This document shows positions 16,704 through 24,048 of a DNA stretch of 47,370 nt, in pieces; position 1 is the first letter of the stretch, and each line of letters opens with the position of its first letter. A program made the position numbers and the translations under genes. A model generated the notes under the pieces. The model had not been told where the DNA came from and ran no database searches. It saw nothing but the letters and a program-made list of their open reading frames with translations. Origin of the DNA: Bacteroidetes bacterium HGW-Bacteroidetes-21 (GTDB lineage Bacteria > Bacteroidota > Bacteroidia > Bacteroidales > GWA2-32-17); NCBI GenBank assembly GCA_002840935.1, contig PHDH01000003.1, positions 1,617-48,986 of the forward strand, given 5' to 3'.

Positions 16704-17981
16704 ATGAGAAGCGCAATATTTGTAGTACTGGCTTTATGTTTCTTGATTCCTATTACCGAAAGTCAGGCTCAGAAAGATAAAAAGAAAAAGAAAAAAGCTT
16801 TGGTTGAAGTGAATGTAAATACCAAAGATCAAAATAAAACAGAGACCACCACCACAACACAACCTATTCAGGTTGTAGATAATACAGCAATTGTCGAAGC
16901 CAAAGGGGTAGGCATTAAACGTGAAGACGCATTACAGGATGCTTTAAGGAATGCTGTAGGTCAGGCTGTTGGTGTAAGTATTTCGTCAGAAACCCGGGTC
17001 GAGAATTTTGTTGTTTTACAGGATGCTATCGCTTCCAGATCACAGGGATATATTTCAAAATATGATGTTTTGAGTGAAGTCCCTTTTCCTGATAGATACG
17101 AACTTACTGTTAAAGCAATAGTAAGTCTTTCTCCTTTAAAGGCAGACATTAATTTGCTGGCAAAATCTATAGGTGGAATTCGTTTTCTTGTCATGTATGA
17201 CGATAGGAATATTCCTAGTGAAGAAATCGTTAATTACGATTATGCTGTTGAAAGAGTGAATGAATTTCTTTCCAATAAAGGTTATCGCTATATAGAGAAA
17301 AAACGCTTCGACGAACTTAAAAAAGAAGCTCGTGGTATTGGAAATGAAATTGCCCCCACTCAAGAAAAATATATTCAACATCTGGGGATGATGTCTGATG
17401 CTCAGTTCATTATTTTTATCAGCAAAATACATACGGCATCTAAGAGCGAAGCTTTTGACACACAGACTTCAACGAAGTTTATTGTTGAAATCAAATCCTA
17501 TGATAATTGTACCGCTGAAGGTCTTGGTACTACTACGCTTGAAAGCGGATATCATCTGGGGAGCGATATCACTGGCAGAATGCATACAGGAATACAAGAA
17601 GCAGTAAAAAATGATTTTGATAAACTTTTAGGTTCATTCACACGCTACATTGGAAGTTGGGTTAATAACGGAACTCCCTTTGAATTACGTTTTTATCAGG
17701 TTGGAACATACAGAGACTTCCGTACCTTGAAAACCAAATTGCAGGAAGATCCAAATTTTGGTGGAGATATGGAAATTGTCAGTATTGATAATTATACCAA
17801 ACTGAATTGTACATTCAAAAATAAACCCGATCAGTTGGCCGATAAGATACTGGATATTGCAGATGCAATACCCGAACTAAAAGTTAAAATACTGGATATC
17901 CGATTGATTTATGGAAGACAATTGAATTTTGCACCCCAAAAAGTCGTGGTGCCTGAATTGCAAATAGCTAAACCTCAGTAA
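16704..17981 (+). CDS. Exported FlgT/LPP20-like protein with lysine-rich N-terminus
   Basis: The 425-residue product starts with a signal peptide ending SQAQ (about residue 23). A lysine cluster (KDKKKKKKALVE) and a Thr-rich linker (TETTTTTQP) follow. A FlgT-N-like domain starts near residue 64: IVEAKGVGIKREDALQDALR then NAVGQAVGVSISSETRVENF and SQGYISKYDVLSE. The middle part (IRFLVMYDDRNIP, AVERVNEFLSNKGYRYIEKK, AQFIIFISKI) resembles the nucleotide-free alpha/beta domains of FlgT and CsgG-like proteins; this is a fold-level impression. The C-terminal region (FELRFYQVGTYRDFRTLKTK) looks like another small alpha/beta domain. There are no flagellar genes, so a flagellar role is unlikely. Its shared architecture with the preceding gene suggests the two arose by duplication or act together. 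Confidence 0.72.
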   Translation: MRSAIFVVLALCFLIPITESQAQKDKKKKKKALVEVNVNTKDQNKTETTTTTQPIQVVDNTAIVEAKGVGIKREDALQDALRNAVGQAVGVSISSETRVENFVVLQDAIASRSQGYISKYDVLSEVPFPDRYELTVKAIVSLSPLKADINLLAKSIGGIRFLVMYDDRNIPSEEIVNYDYAVERVNEFLSNKGYRYIEKKRFDELKKEARGIGNEIAPTQEKYIQHLGMMSDAQFIIFISKIHTASKSEAFDTQTSTKFIVEIKSYDNCTAEGLGTTTLESGYHLGSDITGRMHTGIQEAVKNDFDKLLGSFTRYIGSWVNNGTPFELRFYQVGTYRDFRTLKTKLQEDPNFGGDMEIVSIDNYTKLNCTFKNKPDQLADKILDIADAIPELKVKILDIRLIYGRQLNFAPQKVVVPELQIAKPQ

Positions 17982-18005
17982 TATCAACTTTAAAATTGAA
18001 ATAAA

Positions 18006-19067
18006 ATGAAAAAGATTTTAATGATTGCATTGTTATCTACTCTTGTTTTTAATTTATCCTCATGGGGACAAGGAATGTTAACTTTCTTTTCTCAGGATGG
18101 ACAGAAATTCTGGGTAATTATCAACGGAGAGAAAAAGAATATGCAGGCTCAGTATAATGTCAAAGATATTCCTGTAACTTTTCAGTGGGGAAAAGTTACC
18201 ATTAAATTTGAAGACAATAAAATTCCAGACATCAATAAGACTGTTCAGGTAGTTGATGTTGACAATAACTGGTGTCATGTTAAATACATGATTAAAAAAG
18301 ACAAAAAAGGGAAGTATGTCATGAATAATCTGGATGCAACCTTTGATGTGATAACCACCACGACTACAACAACTACAAATTCTACTACGACTTCAACTAC
18401 AACGCAACCCACAGAGAATGTGCCTGTAAATACTACTGTTACGACAACTGTACCTCAGGGGACACAGACACAAACTACAAACACACAAAATGTTAATTTT
18501 AGTCAGACAACAAATATGAATCCCACCGGCGTTACAACTACTGTAACTGATCCTGTAACGGGAGAAACAATTACTTTGGGTGCAAACATTAATATTACTG
18601 GAGTCAATACCACAGGTGTTTCTACTACTACAACGACTACCTCTTCTACTACGACTGGCACAACGAATACGACAATTCAAAATAAACCTCCTGTGACAAC
18701 AAATACACAAACTATCAATAATCAACCTGATCATTATGTTATGCCTGGTTATAATGGTAAAGTGGGTTGTCCCTGGCCAATGAAAGAAAATGATTTTGCA
18801 GAAGCAAAAGCATCTGTTGCTTCAAAAAGTTTTGAAGATAGCAAGTTAACCATCGCAAAACAAGTAACATCTTCGAATTGCCTGCTTTGCTCTCAGGTAA
18901 AAGAAATGATGTCAACATTCAGCTTTGAAGATACGAAACTCGAATTTGCCAAATTTGCATACGATTATGTCTATGATCTTAATAATTACTACAAATTGAA
19001 CGATGCTTTTACTTTTGAAAGCACTATTGACGAATTGAATCAGTACGTTAATTCTAAAAAGAAATAG
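18006..19067 (+). CDS. Exported Thr-rich protein with C-terminal DUF4476
   Basis: The 353-residue product has a signal peptide (MKKILMIALLSTLVFNLSSWGQG). A small N-terminal domain covers about residues 22-115 (LTFFSQDGQKFWVIINGEKK, VDNNWCHVKYMIKKDKKGKY). A ~120-residue Thr/Asn-rich linker follows, then a C-terminal DUF4476 domain (about 268-353: SFEDSKLTIAKQVTSSN, CLLCSQVKEMMSTFSFEDTK, FAKFAYDYVYD). DUF4476 is a helical domain of unknown function common in exported Bacteroidota proteins. The N-terminal domain resembles those found beside DUF4476, but I cannot name it. A CxxC (CLLC) lies in the DUF4476 domain and could be a disulfide or metal site. It closes the three-gene unit, 24 bases after the FlgT-like gene, and a strong terminator follows. 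Confidence 0.75.
   Translation: MKKILMIALLSTLVFNLSSWGQGMLTFFSQDGQKFWVIINGEKKNMQAQYNVKDIPVTFQWGKVTIKFEDNKIPDINKTVQVVDVDNNWCHVKYMIKKDKKGKYVMNNLDATFDVITTTTTTTTNSTTTSTTTQPTENVPVNTTVTTTVPQGTQTQTTNTQNVNFSQTTNMNPTGVTTTVTDPVTGETITLGANINITGVNTTGVSTTTTTTSSTTTGTTNTTIQNKPPVTTNTQTINNQPDHYVMPGYNGKVGCPWPMKENDFAEAKASVASKSFEDSKLTIAKQVTSSNCLLCSQVKEMMSTFSFEDTKLEFAKFAYDYVYDLNNYYKLNDAFTFESTIDELNQYVNSKKK
18354..18710 (+). repeat. Threonine-codon low-complexity tract
   Basis: This coding stretch is dominated by ACN codons (such as ACTACAACAACTACAAAT) and encodes the Thr-rich linker of the DUF4476 protein. Codons vary among ACA, ACT, ACC and ACG, so it is not a clean DNA tandem repeat and length slippage is less likely than in a uniform microsatellite. 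Such linkers are often flexible spacers or O-glycosylation sites. Confidence 0.7.
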
Positions 19068-19086
19068 TTTAATTGTTTTTCAAGAG

Positions 19087-19115
19087 AAGCCGGTCAATTT
19101 TGACCGGCTTTTTTT
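19087..19115 (+). terminator. Intrinsic terminator after the DUF4476 gene
   Basis: AAGCCGGTCA (19087-19096), loop ATTT, TGACCGGCTT (19101-19110), T-run to 19115. It is a perfect ten-pair GC-rich stem. Confidence 0.92.
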
Positions 19116-19162
19116 ATTTTCTTTTTCAATTCCGCAACAAAGTATTATTCATAGACTTTTTA

Positions 19163-19170
19163 TACTTTTG
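19163..19170 (+). promoter_or_regulatory. -7 box (TACTTTTG) for the DUF368/PopT-like gene
   Basis: This is an exact TAnnTTTG match 50 bases before the ATG and downstream of a strong terminator, so a new transcription start is expected here. No good TTG partner is visible. Confidence 0.4.
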
Positions 19171-19220
19171 CGGGCAATTCACCTGTTAATTTACAAATTT
19201 TCAAAAAAGACTAAAAAACG

Positions 19221-20156
19221 ATGAAAAATTATTTTTTCCTTATAATTAAAGGTATTGGAATGGGTGCAGCCAATGTAATACCTGGAGTTTCTGGTGGAAC
19301 CATTGCGTTAATTACAGGTATTTTTGAAAGATTGATTAATGCTATTAAATCTTTTGATTTTGTGGCTATTAAGTTAATTTTTACGGGTAAATTCAAAGAG
19401 TTTATTAAAAAAACGGATTTGTATTTTCTGTTGGCAGTGTTTACAGGAATTGGAATTGCTGTATTATCACTGGCAAAGTTGCTGGAGTTTCTTTTCAGAG
19501 TTTACCCTGTTCAGGTTTGGGCATTTTTCTTTGGGTTGATTCTTATTTCGGTTTATTTTGTTGGAAAAACAGTCAAGAAATGGTCACTTTCTGTCATTCT
19601 GGTTTTTATTGTTGGTCTGATAATATCTCTTTCACTTGCTTTTATGACACCAGCTTCTGAAAGTGATAATATGCTTTATCTGATTATATGTGGTATAGTT
19701 GCTTCTTGTAGTATGATTCTGCCTGGAATATCAGGTTCATTCGTTCTGGTGTTGATGGGTAATTATGAGTTGATTATGATTGATGCTGTGACACATTTGA
19801 ATATTAAAATTCTGGCGCCAGTAGCGGTAGGTGCTGCCATTGGACTCTTAGGTTTTTCCTATTTTTTATCATGGGTGTTTAAAAAGTATAAAGATCAAAC
19901 GATATCAATACTCACAGGGTTTATGCTGGGTTCTTTGCTCGTTATATGGCCATGGAAAGAAGCTATTTATAAATTAGCTGCTTCGGGTGAATTCGTTTTG
20001 AAACCTGATGGAGAAAAGATTATTTCAGGTTATAAGTATTTATATCCTGATAGTTTTGATGTACATACTATTTCTGCTATTCTTATTCTGATTTGTGGCG
20101 GTTTACTGATTTATGTTCTTGAAACGCTAGCATCAAAATTCTCAAAAGAAGAATAA
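19221..20156 (+). CDS. DUF368 family undecaprenyl-phosphate carrier (PopT-like)
   Basis: DUF368 proteins (PopT) were recently shown in other bacteria to return undecaprenyl phosphate to the inner leaflet, recycling the lipid carrier for peptidoglycan and polysaccharide synthesis. This 311-residue polytopic protein has the diagnostic N-terminal motif IGMGAANVIPGVSGGTIALI (residues 12-31). Its internal counterpart is ASCSMILPGISGSFVLVLMG, the two halves of an inverted-repeat fold. Hydrophobic segments suggest about eight or nine helices. It has its own -7 box and stands alone on its strand, converging with the beta-barrel gene six bases away. Together with murF and the polysaccharide genes further on, it forms part of the envelope-building content of the window. 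Transport itself is inferred from the family. Confidence 0.88.
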   Translation: MKNYFFLIIKGIGMGAANVIPGVSGGTIALITGIFERLINAIKSFDFVAIKLIFTGKFKEFIKKTDLYFLLAVFTGIGIAVLSLAKLLEFLFRVYPVQVWAFFFGLILISVYFVGKTVKKWSLSVILVFIVGLIISLSLAFMTPASESDNMLYLIICGIVASCSMILPGISGSFVLVLMGNYELIMIDAVTHLNIKILAPVAVGAAIGLLGFSYFLSWVFKKYKDQTISILTGFMLGSLLVIWPWKEAIYKLAASGEFVLKPDGEKIISGYKYLYPDSFDVHTISAILILICGGLLIYVLETLASKFSKEE

Positions 20157-20162
20157 ACCATA

Positions 20163-21425
20163 TTAAAATGTCCAGGCGGCTCTGAAGGTAAGCCCGTTAG
20201 CGTAACTGAAATCGGGTGCGAAGAAAGACAAAATGTCGGGCGTAAAGATCTGAAAATATAAGTTTTTAGTAGGTCGTGAGACAACCCCAATACCACCAGA
20301 AAAGGTTCCTGATCCTCCATGTGCCAGATTGATAAAAGGAGAAAAATATCTATTAAAATTCCATCTGGTCTGTAGATTCAATCGGGGTAGTGGCATTCCG
20401 GTTCTGAAAACGTATAATAGGCTACCCGAAATCGTGATTTTGTTGTTCAGAAAATGACTGCCGCTTTCGATGTAAAAAGTTTCAGGAAGACTTCTTCTGA
20501 AATGTATCGTATCAGTGTTTTGTTCAATGATTTTTCGTAAAGTATCACTGCTGATATTGATTCCAGTAGAATCCAGGTTTAGGATATTTGTAATTTCAAT
20601 ACCGCTGAAATGGTAAGTTGTGTCGATATAGGTCCGAGTGCTACTGTGTTTCCAGTTAATACTTCCAATATTATCTGCCCGTGCAAAAATCCAGTATCCA
20701 GAAACCTGATCATTGATATGGAGCATGGCGCCTGCGGCAAATCCATTGCCAGCAAAATCACTGTTGCTGCGTTTCGACTGGTCTGAGCTATACCACGTGG
20801 CATTTGCCTGAAGGTCTAACACTTCTCCTGTCTCAGAAGTGTATAAACTTGATTCTGCGCTTTCGAATTCCATATATCGTTGTCCTTTGACAGGACCAGC
20901 ATATATTACTGCAAATGCATCCCCTCGTTCTGATGGAAGACGAAGTGAAAACCCAAGACTTAATTTCTGGAAATCGCACATGTAAAAGCGACTGTTGTTG
21001 AAAGTGGCTTCTTGGCCTGCCAATGATTTATTCCCCAACATAATGAGTTTGTATACATCGGGAGTGAAATTCAAGGCGCGTATAAAACCTGTTGATACAG
21101 ATGCGAAAAATCCCAGAGGCGATTTGCTCGTGTCGGCGAAAGGTAAATAAAGATAATTGGCTGAAAATTGCAATTCGCTAATTCCGTATATGTTGTGTGT
21201 CATGTCGACGGAGTTTTTCAGACCATCGTCAATATAACCGTTATTGTACATAGCTTTGATGAATCGGGAGTTGATAGAATTGCTATTCTCGTAAGATTCG
21301 AAATCAGACCAAATATAATGCTTGAAGTTGAGACTGTCCTGATTCAGAAAAATGCTTTGTGCTACACTTGACTGATAACAGAAAAGTAAAGAGGTTATAA
21401 ATATAAAGAAAATGGCGTTTTTCAT
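20163..21425 (-). CDS. Predicted outer membrane beta-barrel (DUF5723-like)
   Basis: The 420-residue product has a signal peptide (MKNAIFFIFITSLLFCYQSSVAQ) and alternating beta strands throughout (FGFASVSTGF-like stretches, GFSLRLPSERGDAFAVIYAG, GYWIFARADNIGSINWK). It ends in an outer-membrane-type aromatic C-terminus, FRAAWTF. The overall look matches the DUF5723 group of Bacteroidota barrels, but I cannot verify the family. Its ATG overlaps the stop of the upstream large lipoprotein (ATGA, 21422-21425), a strong sign of translational coupling and of a joint function at the outer membrane. It ends six bases from the convergent PopT-like gene. It may be a transporter, an assembly factor for the lipoprotein, or a structural protein; none of these is shown by sequence. 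Confidence 0.7.
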   Translation of the reverse strand: MKNAIFFIFITSLLFCYQSSVAQSIFLNQDSLNFKHYIWSDFESYENSNSINSRFIKAMYNNGYIDDGLKNSVDMTHNIYGISELQFSANYLYLPFADTSKSPLGFFASVSTGFIRALNFTPDVYKLIMLGNKSLAGQEATFNNSRFYMCDFQKLSLGFSLRLPSERGDAFAVIYAGPVKGQRYMEFESAESSLYTSETGEVLDLQANATWYSSDQSKRSNSDFAGNGFAAGAMLHINDQVSGYWIFARADNIGSINWKHSSTRTYIDTTYHFSGIEITNILNLDSTGINISSDTLRKIIEQNTDTIHFRRSLPETFYIESGSHFLNNKITISGSLLYVFRTGMPLPRLNLQTRWNFNRYFSPFINLAHGGSGTFSGGIGVVSRPTKNLYFQIFTPDILSFFAPDFSYANGLTFRAAWTF

Positions 21426-23569
21426 GGTTTGATATGGTAGTTAAAGTCGCCTACCAGCTTAAATTCTATAAAATAATCGTTATACACCTGAACATGTTGG
21501 GAGGGGGGGGCAGAATTGAATTTCCCTGTGACTTTAATTTTTCGTGTTTGTTTTAGATTTTCCAGTCTTATGGAATTAAATGGAACAACGGATTTAGTGA
21601 CATAAGGTGTTAATACTTTTCCGTTTTGTGAAGGAATACCGGCATTCACAAGAATCGGACTTGCTGATAAGGAGTCAATTAGGACCTGATTTGAGTCGAG
21701 AAAATATAGGTTAACGACTGCATCGAAAGGGAAAAGGTTATAGGAATACAATACAAGATTGCCATAATTTATGTTTTCGGTATTAAGAGATTGGAGATCA
21801 GAAATGGCTGTATCATGAATTTGCAGGTTTGTAAAGCTTAAATTTAAAGGAATTTCGGTGTTTAAATAACAGGATAAATGCGCATTATCGTAAGCAAAGT
21901 CAGTTCCGGTATTGGGAGCTGGAGGATTCTGTCCGGGATTGAGTTCAAAACCAATATTGTATTCTAGCGTATTAGGTAACACACTGACGAGTTGTTGTAT
22001 GTTTGAATTTTGCTCGTTTAACTCCAGAACATTCATGGTAGGAGTAACGGGTATGGCTAAGGAATTTGGGTCAGAAGCAGAGGTCACCATAAAAGGATTG
22101 GTGGCAGCCAGACCTGAGAGTAAAGCCGATTGTCCATTTTGCGTATTGATAGCACGGAGCGTATTAATATGCATAGCCGCAGAGGCTCCGATCTGGTTTT
22201 CGACAGATAAGAAAAGGCGGGCCTGTGCAAAAGAGGCTCCATCAATATCAATGTCTGGAAAGAGATCAAATGTGGTTACTCCGGTTGTATCTTTTTGCAT
22301 ATTTCCAAAATACCCTTTTATGTATGCTGGTTTAATATGCTGGAATGAACATTGAGCAGATACAAAATCTGATTGTGAGAGATTAATGAAATTCCCTGAT
22401 GAATCAATACTTCCGGAAAGTTTATAATACAAAGAATTATCGACTGGTGCATCTACCATATTATTCCCGTTGAGGTCTCCTTCTATGAGCTCGAAAGGGC
22501 GAATGCCTTTAAAATCGATATCATAATTACTTAAATCTTTAGAAAGGCTAACTTCCGATGAATTCGATACAGTGCCTGCAGGAAGTGTACCTTGAATAAG
22601 AAAAGGAATATTATTTAGCTTTGCCCCGGGAATTTCAAACGAAAAATGGATGGCTTCTCCAAGCGTATTTTGAAGTACCACATTTGTCATACCCTCTTTG
22701 ATAATAGCTCTGGTTAATTGAATATCGTTATTGGCAAAATCAGCTGTTTGATTTAAACTCAAAATTTCTTGCGCAGGAAAGCGAGCAATGGCAGATTGAA
22801 TCGCAATGTTTTTCACTTCAATCTGCGCCGTCAAGGCATAACTGGTATCTATGCTTACGTCTCCGGGACTGCCAAGGCTTGATAATGTCACAAAGCCTGA
22901 GAGTTGGTTTTCTAAAGTCATACCAGCCAGCGAATGTGTATGTGTTTCAGAGGTATTAGGAAGTATTGTTAAAAAGGTGTCTCTTACCAAAACCTGATTT
23001 CCAACGCTGTTCTTTAATTCGTAAATTACATTGGTCATTATTAGCGGAAAGTGATTGTCAATGCGGATTTCTAAATCGCCATTTTCTAGAGTGATGGTCT
23101 GGAAATAATCACCTGCATTTAATGCAATATTGTCGAAAGTCATGGGGTCTATTGCTTGAATATGCGTGGGTAAGCCGGTGTTGTGGGCTGTCATGATGGT
23201 TTCATAAAGACCTCCGTTTGGACCATTGAGAGTAGAGTCTTCGCGCGCAATACTGCCGAGTGAAATGCTGTAGTCGAATATAATATCGTTGATAGAAAGG
23301 TTGTTTAGTGAGGCAGTGTAACCAATTGTTGTATCGGGTATAATGAGCAGTGAGTCGAGATATATTTCACCTATCAGGCTTTCGTATACTAAAGTTAAAG
23401 TGCCGTCTGATTCGGATTGTACAATGGTATCGGAAAGTAAATCCTGAATTGAAATACGGGTGGTCATGAGAGGTGCCAGAAAATCCGCATCCCATTCCGG
23501 TTTTAAGTTATCTTTCCGGCAGGATGAAAATAATACTAAGGCTAGAAAAAGTAGGCGGTAAACTCTCAT
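21422..23569 (-). CDS. Large outer-membrane lipoprotein of unknown function
   Basis: The 715-residue product starts MRVYRLLFLALVLFSSC, a clear lipoprotein signal with lipobox FSSC; a start two codons earlier (23575) is possible. The mature part begins RKDNLKPEWDADFLAPLMTT, a beginning I associate with a group of large unnamed Bacteroidota lipoproteins. The rest is rich in beta-prone segments with many Asn, Ser and Asp and few charged helices, consistent with several Ig-like or beta-sandwich domains. No enzyme motif is visible. It is translationally coupled to the downstream barrel. Near its 3' end the coding strand holds eight consecutive C (21503-21510 on the plus strand as G), encoding SAPPS. 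It lies four to ten bases after aroQ and is probably co-transcribed with it. Confidence 0.72.
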   Translation of the reverse strand: MRVYRLLFLALVLFSSCRKDNLKPEWDADFLAPLMTTRISIQDLLSDTIVQSESDGTLTLVYESLIGEIYLDSLLIIPDTTIGYTASLNNLSINDIIFDYSISLGSIAREDSTLNGPNGGLYETIMTAHNTGLPTHIQAIDPMTFDNIALNAGDYFQTITLENGDLEIRIDNHFPLIMTNVIYELKNSVGNQVLVRDTFLTILPNTSETHTHSLAGMTLENQLSGFVTLSSLGSPGDVSIDTSYALTAQIEVKNIAIQSAIARFPAQEILSLNQTADFANNDIQLTRAIIKEGMTNVVLQNTLGEAIHFSFEIPGAKLNNIPFLIQGTLPAGTVSNSSEVSLSKDLSNYDIDFKGIRPFELIEGDLNGNNMVDAPVDNSLYYKLSGSIDSSGNFINLSQSDFVSAQCSFQHIKPAYIKGYFGNMQKDTTGVTTFDLFPDIDIDGASFAQARLFLSVENQIGASAAMHINTLRAINTQNGQSALLSGLAATNPFMVTSASDPNSLAIPVTPTMNVLELNEQNSNIQQLVSVLPNTLEYNIGFELNPGQNPPAPNTGTDFAYDNAHLSCYLNTEIPLNLSFTNLQIHDTAISDLQSLNTENINYGNLVLYSYNLFPFDAVVNLYFLDSNQVLIDSLSASPILVNAGIPSQNGKVLTPYVTKSVVPFNSIRLENLKQTRKIKVTGKFNSAPPSQHVQVYNDYFIEFKLVGDFNYHIKP
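21503..21510 (+). repeat. Eight-G homopolymer (C8 on the coding strand) in the lipoprotein gene
   Basis: A run of eight G (coding strand GCCCCCCCCTCCC) lies about 28 codons before the stop of the large lipoprotein gene and about 80 bases before the barrel gene's start. It is conspicuous in AT-rich DNA and is a possible slippage site. Confidence 0.6.
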
Positions 23570-23579
23570 GGACATTAGA

Positions 23580-24032
23580 CTACAATTTATTTCCTGAAGT
23601 TGCCCCGGTTTTTTGAATATTCTCTATTGCCTGAATGGCCAGTAGATAAGAGTCTAATCCAAACCCGCTGATACTTCCTATGCAATATCCGGCTGTAATT
23701 GAACTATGACGGAATTCTTCTCGCGCAAAAATGTTGGAAATATGCACTTCAATCACAGGAATGCTAATGGCTTTAATGGCGTCAGCAATGGCAACCGAGG
23801 TGTGACTGTATCCAGCTGGGTTGATAATAATATAGTCGTAAATGCCCATTGACTGTTGCAATGCATTAATAATTTCACCCTCAATATTGCTTTGAAAATA
23901 ATTCAGGTGATACTTCGGGTACTTTGATTTCAACTCTGTTAAAAATGATTCAAAATCCTGATTTCCATATATTCCAGGCTCTCTTGTGCCTAACAGGTTT
24001 AGATTTGGACCGTTGAGAATCAATATTTTCAT
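23580..24032 (-). CDS. aroQ: 3-dehydroquinate dehydratase, type II
   Basis: AroQ converts 3-dehydroquinate to 3-dehydroshikimate in the shikimate pathway; type II enzymes are small cytosolic dodecamers. The 150-residue protein shows all type II motifs: LILNGPNLNLLGTREPGIYG with the catalytic Tyr, the NPAGYSHTSVAIADAI segment, and EVHISNIFAREEFRHSS with the catalytic His and substrate-binding Arg residues. The ATG at 24032 (MKILILNGP) is preferred to one three codons earlier (24041), as families start at this point. It follows the tRNA nucleotidyltransferase gene by 16 bases and precedes the large lipoprotein gene by ten, all on the same strand. Confidence 0.95.
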   Translation of the reverse strand: MKILILNGPNLNLLGTREPGIYGNQDFESFLTELKSKYPKYHLNYFQSNIEGEIINALQQSMGIYDYIIINPAGYSHTSVAIADAIKAISIPVIEVHISNIFAREEFRHSSITAGYCIGSISGFGLDSYLLAIQAIENIQKTGATSGNKL

Positions 24033-24048
24033 ATGCGACAATGACTAT

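Noticed and set aside
18354-18710. Thr-codon tract as a CRISPR or tandem-repeat array
   Set aside because: There is no regular unit or spacer pattern, codons vary, and the frame is open through a linker between two domains.
21912-22355. 147-codon plus-strand open frame
   Set aside because: It lies wholly opposite the large lipoprotein gene and shows Cys/Ser-rich shadow composition without a promoter or domain.
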